DNA from: Candidatus Omnitrophica bacterium CG1_02_40_15
GTDB lineage: Bacteria; Omnitrophota; Gorgyraeia; Gorgyraeales; Gorgyraeaceae
Length of the DNA stretch: 9,963 nt
Assembly (NCBI GenBank): GCA_001871815.1
Contig: MNVP01000081.1
Span: 1-9,963 of the forward strand
Direction: 5' to 3'
This document shows, one piece after another, positions 1-5,533 of the stretch (its first letter is position 1; each line of letters opens with the position of its first letter). The translations under genes were made by a program, and so were the position numbers. Below the pieces are notes generated by a model, which saw only the letters and a program-made list of their open reading frames with translations, did no database searches and was not told where the DNA came from.

Positions 1-59
1 AATATCCCGCTCACTGTTTTTCCTGTAATCTCTTTTGCGGTGTATTTAAATGTAGGCAT
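1..59 (-). CDS. pilC: PilC/GspF-type inner-membrane platform protein, N-terminal fragment
   Basis: Only the first 19 codons are in the window, reading MPTFKYTAKEITGKTVSGI. A start of the form M-P-x-F-x-Y-x-A, followed by a short G-K/G-xxxG-I segment, is typical of the PilC/GspF family. That family is the polytopic inner-membrane platform on which the PilB and PilT ATPases act. The gene follows two PilB-like genes in the same direction, the usual pil/gsp order, which supports the call. The ATG at 59-57 lies 10 bases beyond repeat copy C1, and the only ribosome-binding-like stretch (GAGAAG) overlaps the end of that repeat. The rest of the gene lies beyond the window edge, so its integrity cannot be judged. 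Membership in a type IV pilus rather than a type II secretion system is inferred from nearby pilT. Confidence 0.85.
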   Translation of the reverse strand, partial: MPTFKYTAKEITGKTVSGI

Positions 60-69
60 AGATTTTATC

Positions 70-194
70 TTCTCGACTCTGCTCACATGATATGTTCTCA
101 TGACCGCTCGAAGAATATTATGCAGAGTTGCACTCCACTACTCCAATATTGTTCGAGCGGACGTCATTACCATATTTGTGAGCCCAGTCGAGAA
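70..194 (-). repeat. Nested-hairpin intergenic repeat, copy C1 (variant A)
   Basis: This 125 bp element is bounded by a perfect 9 bp inverted repeat, TTCTCGACT (70-78) and AGTCGAGAA (186-194). Next inward are GCTCACA/TGTGAGC and the strong inner pair CCGCTCGAAGAATATT (104-119) / AATATTGTTCGAGCGG (145-160), with one mismatch. The centre is the variant A module GCAGAGTTGCACTCC. It fills the pilB1-pilC gap: the first base beyond the element (195) is already part of the pilB1 stop codon, and 10 bases separate the other end from the pilC ATG. It is assigned to the minus strand because it would be transcribed with the operon. Confidence 0.93.
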
Positions 195-1826
195 CTACTC
201 TTCTGTTGTTACCCGGCCAACCTCTTCCATGCTGGTCACGCCATTCCTGTATTTCTCCATACCATCATCGCGCAAAGTCTTCATGCCTTTTGAAACAGCA
301 TAATCTCTTATAGCGTCTATAGATTCGTTTTCTATTATCATCTCTCGGATCTTATCGTCTACTGCCAATGCTTCAAGTATAGCAATCCTTCCAAAATAGC
401 CTGTTGAACCGCATTTTTTGCAAGCCCCTTTGCCTTTACAGGCCTTGCATATAACCTTGCACAGCCTCTGCGCAGCCACAAGCACAACAGACGACGCTAT
501 CAGAAAAGGCTCTATGCCCATATCCATAAGCCTGGAAATAGCAGTAGGCGCGTCATTTGTATGCAGCGTGCTTAATACCAATTGCCCTGTAAGAGACGCC
601 TTTATCGCGATATCCGCTGTCTCAGAATCCCGTATCTCGCCTATCATTATTATATCAGGGCTCTGTCTTAATAATGAGCGTAAGCCATTCGCAAAAGTCA
701 GCCCTATTTCAGCATTTGCCTGTATCTGCGTTATTCCCTCCACCTGATATTCAACAGGGTCTTCAATGGTTATAATATTTTTATCGGGCGTATTCATCTG
801 ATTTATCACTGAATAAAGAGTCGTAGATTTTCCGCTCCCAGTAGGGCCTGTCACAAGTATCATGCCAAAAGGTTTTGCTATTGCCTCTTTGAACCTCATA
901 AGCGTGTCAGCGGAAAAACCAAGCGTATCAAGGCCTATTGAAAGATTGGCTTTATCAAGCGCCCTCAGGACCACCTTGCCTCCGAAAGCTGTCGGCAACA
1001 TAGACACTCTAAAATCCACTTCCTTTTTTTGCATCCTTATTTTGAATCTTCCATCCTGCGGCACCCTTGATTCTGTAATATTCATGCCTGACATAATCTT
1101 TAATCTTGCAAGCACCGCATTTTGATTCTTCTTTGGTACCCTCAAAACGTCATGCAGATTCCCGTCAATCCTGTATCTTACGCGGAGATAATCTTCTTCA
1201 GACTCAATATGGATATCAGAAGCCCGTTTCTTTAAAGCCTCTAATATTATCAAATTCACCATCTTGACAATAAGCGGAGTCCCACTTTCTAGCGCAGCTT
1301 CGCCTATGTCAAATTCCTCTTTCGCCATATCTATAACTTCAAGGTTTGGGCCTTCTGTATTTTTAATAGCGTCTAACATAAGGCTGTCGTCAGAATCATA
1401 CAACCTGTCTATTGCATCCAGTATGTCAGTCTCAGTGCTCAGCACAGGCTCTACATTAAATTTTGTAAGCGCTTTCAGGTCATCAATGACAAATATATTC
1501 AATGGATCTGCCATGGCAACTATCAATGTATTGGAAAACCTGCATATAGCAATAACCCTGTGCTGTCTCGCCATTGCTTCTGGTATGAGTTTAACGCAAT
1601 CTTTGTCTGTCTTATACTTTGAAAGATTAATAGCAGGCACATTAAGCTCTTTGCTCATCACAGACATCATATCTTTTTCGCTTACCATACCTTCTTTAAT
1701 AAGTATCTTGCCAAGGCTTCCGCCGTTCTTAGCCTGAAGATTTTTGGCGGCCTCAAGATTTTTTTGCGTAACGAGTTTATTGTCAACCAGCGCCTGTATT
1801 AATCTGTCTTTCAATGATTTCGCCAT
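195..1826 (-). CDS. pilB: PilB/GspE-type secretion ATPase, paralog 1 (compact zinc motif)
   Basis: This 543-residue hexameric motor ATPase would power assembly of a type IV pilus or pseudopilus at the cytoplasmic face of the inner membrane. An N-terminal MshEN-like domain (about 1-145) is followed by an N2 segment (KKRASDIHIE) and the RecA-like core. The core has Walker A GPTGSGKST (327-335, K333), Asp box IITIEDPVEYQ, Walker B IIMIGEIRD and His box LVLSTLHT. The tetracysteine zinc motif is unusually short: C460-x2-C463-x5-C469-x2-C472, against about 30 residues between the two pairs in the neighbouring paralog. The MshEN motifs are degenerate, with N in place of a consensus G in the first and no terminal Q in the second. 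I chose the ATG at 1826 (MAKSLKDRL) because the upstream extension to 1871 is translated from repeat C2. Extension ATPase is inferred; GspE or a second pilus system is possible. Confidence 0.93.
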   Translation of the reverse strand: MAKSLKDRLIQALVDNKLVTQKNLEAAKNLQAKNGGSLGKILIKEGMVSEKDMMSVMSKELNVPAINLSKYKTDKDCVKLIPEAMARQHRVIAICRFSNTLIVAMADPLNIFVIDDLKALTKFNVEPVLSTETDILDAIDRLYDSDDSLMLDAIKNTEGPNLEVIDMAKEEFDIGEAALESGTPLIVKMVNLIILEALKKRASDIHIESEEDYLRVRYRIDGNLHDVLRVPKKNQNAVLARLKIMSGMNITESRVPQDGRFKIRMQKKEVDFRVSMLPTAFGGKVVLRALDKANLSIGLDTLGFSADTLMRFKEAIAKPFGMILVTGPTGSGKSTTLYSVINQMNTPDKNIITIEDPVEYQVEGITQIQANAEIGLTFANGLRSLLRQSPDIIMIGEIRDSETADIAIKASLTGQLVLSTLHTNDAPTAISRLMDMGIEPFLIASSVVLVAAQRLCKVICKACKGKGACKKCGSTGYFGRIAILEALAVDDKIREMIIENESIDAIRDYAVSKGMKTLRDDGMEKYRNGVTSMEEVGRVTTEE

Positions 1827-1839
1827 AATTTCACAATTC

Positions 1840-1959
1840 TTCTCGACTCTGCCCACATAATATGCCTTCATGTCCGCTCGAAGAATAACATGTCCCGAGC
1901 TTGTCGAGGGATATTGTTCGAGCGGACATTCTAGCTATACTTGTAAGCCTAGTCGAGAA
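1840..1959 (-). repeat. Nested-hairpin intergenic repeat, copy C2 (variant B)
   Basis: This 120 bp element has termini TTCTCGACT (1840-1848) and AGTCGAGAA (1951-1959), a perfect pair. The inner stem TGTCCGCTCGAA (1871-1882) / TTCGAGCGGACA (1917-1928) is a perfect 12 bp match. The centre is the variant B module TCCCGAGCTTGTCGAGGGA (1893-1911), itself palindromic. Five bases separate it from the pilB2 stop codon and 13 from the pilB1 ATG. In the minus-strand sense the second stem, GCTTACA/TGTGGGC, closes with two G-U pairs that would be C-A mismatches on the other strand. Confidence 0.93.
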
Positions 1960-1964
1960 CCATT

Positions 1965-3683
1965 TTACTCATCCGCCACTGTTACGCGCAAAACTTCTTC
2001 CAGGCTGGTAAGGCCTGCTAAAACTTTCGCAATACCATCTTCCCGCAATGTCCTCATGCCTTCTGCGCAGGCAATCTGTTTTACCTCATTTTCCCTGGCG
2101 CGTTTTAAAACAAGGCCTCTTATAGCAGGCGTAATTGCAAGCACCTCGCATATACCCACCCTGCCTGAATATCCTGTATTTAAACATGCCGCGCACCCCT
2201 TTGCTTTATAGAATAAAATATCCTTTGTCTTTTTAATATCAATACCAAGCTTCGCGGCCAGGGCTTCACCTGGTTTATAAACTTCTCTGCATTTAGGGCA
2301 TAATTTTCGTATAAGCCTTTGAGCAATTATTGCAATAAGCGACGCACTTATTAAAAAAGGTTCGCAGCCCATATTTATAAGGCGCACCACTGAGCCAGGA
2401 GCAGTAGTCGTATGGAGCGTGCTCAATACAAGATGGCCCGTGAGAGCGGATTTTATTGCTATATCCACTGTATCGAAATCCCTTATCTCTCCTATCATTA
2501 TCACGTCCGGGTCCTGCCTGAGGATAGACCTGAGGGCGCTGGCAAATGTAAGGCCTGCTTCCGCCCTGGCTGTAACCTGATTAATGCCTTCTATCTGATA
2601 TTCAATCGGGTCTTCAACTGTTATGAGATTTTTCTCAGGCGTATGGACATATTTCATCAAAGAATAAAGCGTTGTAGTCTTACCGCTTCCTGTTGGGCCG
2701 CAAACAAGTATCATGCCATGAGGCATGGACGCGCATTTTTTCATTTTATCTAAAGCGTAGCTGCTGAACCCTAATCTATCGATATCAAGCGTTGCCTGAG
2801 ATTTATCCAGGACCCTCAGCGCTACTTTTTCGCCCTTGCTCGAAGGAAGGATGCTTACCCTGAAATCTACATTGTTATTATTTATTTCTAATCTAAACCT
2901 GCCGTCCTGTGGAAGCCGGCGCTCAGCAATATTCAGTTCAGACATAACCTTTATCCTTGAAACAATGGATTCGTGCGTATTTTTCGGAAGAGTTTCTACT
3001 TCCTTTAATACACCATCCACCCTATACCTGACGCGCACTGAATTCTCCATAGGCTCTATCAGGATATCGCTAGACCTGGCCTTTATCCCATTTTCAAGGA
3101 TCATGTTTGTCAATTTCACAACAGGCGCTTCTTCCACCAGCCTAAAAAGCCGTTCGGAGTCTACTTTTTCTTCGGCCTCTCCTACTTGGATAATCTCCAT
3201 TTCCTGCGTCTTTAAATCATCCATTAATTCTTCTATGGCTTCATGGGTGTTCTCTACATAATACTGATCTATTGCATCCTGAACCTCTTTATAAGAAGCA
3301 ATAATAGTGCCTATATCAAGTTTCGTGATAGACTTCAGGTCATCTATTGCGAATATGTTCAATGGATCTGACATTGCAATAGTAAGCATATTACCAACCT
3401 TTGAAACAGGCATTATCTGATATTTATTTGCCACGTCGCGAGGAATGAGCTTTAAAAGTTCTGAATCTATTTTAAAACGCGCCAGGGATATAGGCGGGAT
3501 TCCGAGGCCCTGGCTCAGGACACACACCAGGTCTTTTTCTGTTATAAAACCTGATTGAACAAGGATAGTTTTCAGAGAACCGCCTTTTTCCTTCTGAATT
3601 TTCAACGCATTATCCAGTTGGGACCTTGAGATGACTTTGTTGTTTATCAATAATTCAATTAAGCGTTCTTTTAAAGAATACAT
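1965..3683 (-). CDS. pilB: PilB/GspE-type secretion ATPase, paralog 2 (canonical)
   Basis: This 572-residue AAA+-like secretion ATPase is a full-length paralog of the next gene. It begins with a MshEN-like domain (about 1-150: SLKERLIELL, then GSLKTILVQSGFITEKDL). The N2 motif ARSSDILIEP and the ATPase core follow: Walker A GPTGSGKTTT with K335, Asp box LITVEDPIEYQ, Walker B VIMIGEIRD and His box LVLSTLHT. Its zinc motif is the normal long form, CPKC followed about 30 residues later by CAAC and NTGYSGR. The start at 3683 (MYSLKERL) is preferred over one at 3782, because the 33 extra residues would be encoded wholly by repeat C3 and family members begin like MYSL. It probably forms the extension motor with the downstream PilC. 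Two PilB genes in tandem suggest either division of labour or hetero-assemblies; the sequence does not say which. Confidence 0.94.
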   Translation of the reverse strand: MYSLKERLIELLINNKVISRSQLDNALKIQKEKGGSLKTILVQSGFITEKDLVCVLSQGLGIPPISLARFKIDSELLKLIPRDVANKYQIMPVSKVGNMLTIAMSDPLNIFAIDDLKSITKLDIGTIIASYKEVQDAIDQYYVENTHEAIEELMDDLKTQEMEIIQVGEAEEKVDSERLFRLVEEAPVVKLTNMILENGIKARSSDILIEPMENSVRVRYRVDGVLKEVETLPKNTHESIVSRIKVMSELNIAERRLPQDGRFRLEINNNNVDFRVSILPSSKGEKVALRVLDKSQATLDIDRLGFSSYALDKMKKCASMPHGMILVCGPTGSGKTTTLYSLMKYVHTPEKNLITVEDPIEYQIEGINQVTARAEAGLTFASALRSILRQDPDVIMIGEIRDFDTVDIAIKSALTGHLVLSTLHTTTAPGSVVRLINMGCEPFLISASLIAIIAQRLIRKLCPKCREVYKPGEALAAKLGIDIKKTKDILFYKAKGCAACLNTGYSGRVGICEVLAITPAIRGLVLKRARENEVKQIACAEGMRTLREDGIAKVLAGLTSLEEVLRVTVADE

Positions 3684-3692
3684 ATTATTTTC

Positions 3693-3812
3693 TTCCCGAC
3701 TCTGCTTCCGTATCTCGCTCTCATGGCCGCTCGAAGAATAACATGTCCCGAGCTTGTCGAGGGATATTGTTCGAGCGGACATCCTGACTATACATGTAAG
3801 CCCAGTCGAGAA
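3693..3812 (-). repeat. Nested-hairpin intergenic repeat, copy C3 (variant B)
   Basis: This 120 bp element has ends TTCCCGACT (3693-3701) and AGTCGAGAA (3804-3812). The single change in the left end gives a C-A mismatch on the plus strand but a G-U pair in minus-strand RNA. Its inner core, with the TCCCGAGCTTGTCGAGGGA centre, matches C2 from CCGCTCGAA through to GAGCGGACAT. The element abuts the mshEN stop codon with no spacer and lies 9 bases from the pilB2 ATG. The altered left end reads GGGAAG in the transcript, 8 bases before that ATG, which could serve as a weak ribosome binding site. Confidence 0.93.
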
Positions 3813-4250
3813 CTATTTATAATACTTCTCTATCGCTTTCTTGATATCAGTTGCTGTGCTGACAAAAAGTTGCACATATAAACCTGACAAAAGCGCAATA
3901 TCTTCCACCGCCTGATTATTCAAAGGATTTGCCATTGCTATTGTGAGATTGCTGCCTATCTTATCTACGGGAATCAGGCAATATTGTATCGCAACATTTT
4001 TAGGGACTATCTTAACGATTTCAGAGTCTATCTCGTAATTTTCAAGCGGTAAATACGGAAAACCATATTGAGCTGTAATAGCCTGAGCAATCGCTTCTTC
4101 GCTTACATAACCCAAATCAACCAGGACCTGGCCTATCAAGCCTCCTTTATCTTTCTGCGCCTCTAACGCATGCTTAAGCTGATCCCTTGTTATAAGGCCC
4201 AGGTCAACTAAAAGCTCCCCTAATTGTTTTAAATTTATACGATTAGCCAT
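3813..4250 (-). CDS. Stand-alone MshEN (GspE N-terminal) domain protein, possible c-di-GMP sensor
   Basis: This 145-residue protein consists of only the N-terminal domain of PilB/GspE ATPases (the PF05157/MshEN type) with no ATPase core. Two successive motifs, LGELLVDLGLITRDQLKHAL-EAQ and IGQVLVDLGYVSEEAIAQAI-TAQ, match the known c-di-GMP-binding MshEN pattern LGxxLxxxGx(8)LxxxQ more closely than the same region of either PilB here. Both glycines and both terminal glutamines are present, while the leading Arg of each motif is replaced by Q or I. The second half (LPLENYEID, then NLTIAMANPLNNQAVEDI) is the usual globular part, and the protein ends exactly where the two PilBs continue into N2. 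A trans-acting regulator of the neighbouring motors is inferred. A degraded pilB remnant is less likely, because the frame is intact and the end falls at a domain boundary. The ATG at 4250 has only a weak upstream GGAAAA. Confidence 0.88.
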   Translation of the reverse strand: MANRINLKQLGELLVDLGLITRDQLKHALEAQKDKGGLIGQVLVDLGYVSEEAIAQAITAQYGFPYLPLENYEIDSEIVKIVPKNVAIQYCLIPVDKIGSNLTIAMANPLNNQAVEDIALLSGLYVQLFVSTATDIKKAIEKYYK

Positions 4251-4267
4251 AAATATTTTCCAATTAC

Positions 4268-4392
4268 TTCTCGACTCTGCTCACATGATATACTCCCATG
4301 ACCGCTCGAAGAATATTATGCAGAGTTGCACTCCGCTATTCTAATATTGTTCGAGTGGTCATCGCGGCTATGCACGTAAGCCCAGTCGAGAA
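4268..4392 (-). repeat. Nested-hairpin intergenic repeat, copy C4 (variant A)
   Basis: This 125 bp element has perfect terminal repeats TTCTCGACT (4268-4276) and AGTCGAGAA (4384-4392). The inner stem is TGACCGCTCGAAGAATATT / AATATTGTTCGAGTGGTCA. Its outer part, TGACC/GGTCA, is a compensatory counterpart of TGTCC/GGACA in C2. The centre is the variant A module GCAGAGTTGCACTCC, as in C1. It lies 7 bases from the pilT stop codon and 17 from the mshEN ATG. One inner pair (CGG/GTG) would be G-U only on the plus strand, an exception to the general trend. Confidence 0.93.
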
Positions 4393-4399
4393 CCTCTAA

Positions 4400-5467
4400 T
4401 TATTTTCCCCTCAACATCCTCTCTAAATCCTGCACCTCTGTAGTGCTTACTAGCGCCTCTTCTTCTGAGATATGCCCAGTTTTGCAGAGCTCAAAAAGCG
4501 CCTGATTCATAGTCTGCATATTGTCCTTCTGGCCTGTCTGAATTATAGAATACACCTGATGGATTTTTGATTCTCTTATCATGCTTTTTACAGCGTGATT
4601 TGCAACAAGGACCTCTACCGCAAGGACCCTGCCTTTTCCGCTCTTGCGCGGCAAAAGCTGCTGAGACAGGACTCCTGTTAGCACAAAAGAAAGCTGAGTC
4701 CTCACCTGCGCCTGCTGCCTTGAAGGAAATACATCTATAATGCGGTTTATTGTCTGCGCGCTGTCTGAAGTATGAAGCGTTGCAAATACAAGATGCCCTG
4801 TCTCTGCGATCACAAGCGCGGCGTCTATTGTCTCCAGGTCTCTCATTTCTCCTATCAGTATAACATCAGGGTCTTCTCTTAATATATGTTTCAGCCCCTG
4901 CGAAAACGAATGAGTGTCAACGCCAACCTCCCTCTGGTTTATTATAGACTTCTTATTCGAATGCACATACTCTATGGGGTCCTCTATGGTTATGATATGA
5001 CAGTCCCTATTTGTATTTATATAATTTATCATTGAGGCAAGGCTTGTGGATTTCCCGCTTCCCGTGGCTCCTGTCACAAGCACAAGGCCTTTCTGGCGCT
5101 TACAGAAATCCTGGACTATGTTTACAGGAAGGCCGCATTCTTCAAAACTCATTATCTTAAAAGGAAGAGCCCTGATAGCGGCGCCTATATATCCTCTTTG
5201 AAAAAACACATTCACTCTGAATCTGCTCAAGCCTTCTATGGTAAAAGCAAAATCCAATTCTTTATCCCTTTCAAACTTACCTTTCTGTTCATCTGTAAGA
5301 ATAGAGTAAACCAGGCTCTTAACCAAAGCCCCATCCAACACAGCGCTGTCCGCAGGGATAAGGCTCCCATCCAGCCTCATATGCGGCGTAGTTAGCGCGC
5401 CTAAATGTAAATCAGAAGCCCCTTTTTGAACAGCGTCTCTTAATAATTGACTCAGATCCTTTGCCAT
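4400..5467 (-). CDS. pilT: PilT-type pilus retraction ATPase
   Basis: This 355-residue motor ATPase drives depolymerisation of type IV pili. It has the short PilT layout: a small N-terminal PAS-like part with GASDLHLG and RLDGSL, then the RecA-like core without a zinc motif or MshEN domain. Visible motifs are Walker A GATGSGKST (K139), Asp box IITIEDPIEYVHS, Walker B VILIGEMRD, His box LVFATLHTSDSA, and the PilT-typical RIIDVFPSRQQAQVRTQLS. The C-terminal VKSMIRESK corresponds to the AIRNLIRE retraction motif region. I chose the ATG at 5467 (MAKDLSQLL) because AAGGAG lies 5 bases upstream; a longer frame to 5497 runs into hairpin P1. It is the first gene of the repeat-spaced pil group and may be read from the promoter upstream of the GGDEF-like gene. 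PilU is an alternative name for similar paralogs, but only one such gene is seen. Confidence 0.95.
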   Translation of the reverse strand: MAKDLSQLLRDAVQKGASDLHLGALTTPHMRLDGSLIPADSAVLDGALVKSLVYSILTDEQKGKFERDKELDFAFTIEGLSRFRVNVFFQRGYIGAAIRALPFKIMSFEECGLPVNIVQDFCKRQKGLVLVTGATGSGKSTSLASMINYINTNRDCHIITIEDPIEYVHSNKKSIINQREVGVDTHSFSQGLKHILREDPDVILIGEMRDLETIDAALVIAETGHLVFATLHTSDSAQTINRIIDVFPSRQQAQVRTQLSFVLTGVLSQQLLPRKSGKGRVLAVEVLVANHAVKSMIRESKIHQVYSIIQTGQKDNMQTMNQALFELCKTGHISEEEALVSTTEVQDLERMLRGK

Positions 5468-5483
5468 CTTCTCTCCTTCCTCT

Positions 5484-5526
5484 AAACAACTTGACAAATC
5501 AACATTGTTGATTTGTCAAGTTGTTT
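5484..5526 (-). repeat. 43 bp hairpin element P1 in the GGDEF/pilT gap
   Basis: Two perfect 20 bp arms, AAACAACTTGACAAATCAAC (5484-5503) and its exact reverse complement (5507-5526), enclose a 3-base loop. The element begins 7 bases after the GGDEF-like gene's stop codon and ends just before the pilT ribosome binding site. It shares its length, outer bases and loop size with element P2 at 8615-8655. There is no T-run on either side, so it does not look like a factor-independent terminator. Confidence 0.95.
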
Positions 5527-5533
5527 GAGCATT

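Noticed and set aside
1827..1871. Extended N-terminus of the first PilB starting at 1871
   Set aside because: The extension reads through repeat C2, and homologous sequence begins at MAKSLKDRL (1826).
1870..2211. Plus-strand open frame starting in repeat C2
   Set aside because: It lies antisense to pilB2, has no family resemblance, and its start comes from the repeat. Other long plus-strand frames under the pil, GGDEF-like and radical SAM genes were rejected for the same reason.
3684..3782. Extended N-terminus of the second PilB starting at 3782
   Set aside because: The extra 33 residues are encoded entirely by repeat C3 and its short flank. Family-like sequence begins at MYSLKERL (3683), so the open frame is probably incidental.
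3813..4250. The MshEN protein as a pilB pseudogene truncated by repeat insertion
   Set aside because: The stop codon abuts the repeat, but the frame is intact, the motifs are better kept than in the PilBs, and the end falls at a natural domain boundary. Not fully excluded.
70..4392. The four repeats as a CRISPR array
   Set aside because: The copies are 120-125 bp, separated by whole genes, and lie at gene junctions; there are no short regular spacers and no cas genes.
5484..5526. P1 as a promoter, since TTGACA occurs in both arms
   Set aside because: At 16-18 bases downstream of TTGACA on either strand there is no -10-like hexamer; the match follows from the palindrome.
5484..5526. P1 or P2 as factor-independent terminators
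   Set aside because: The stems are AT-rich and no T-run follows in the transcript; ribosome binding sites follow instead.
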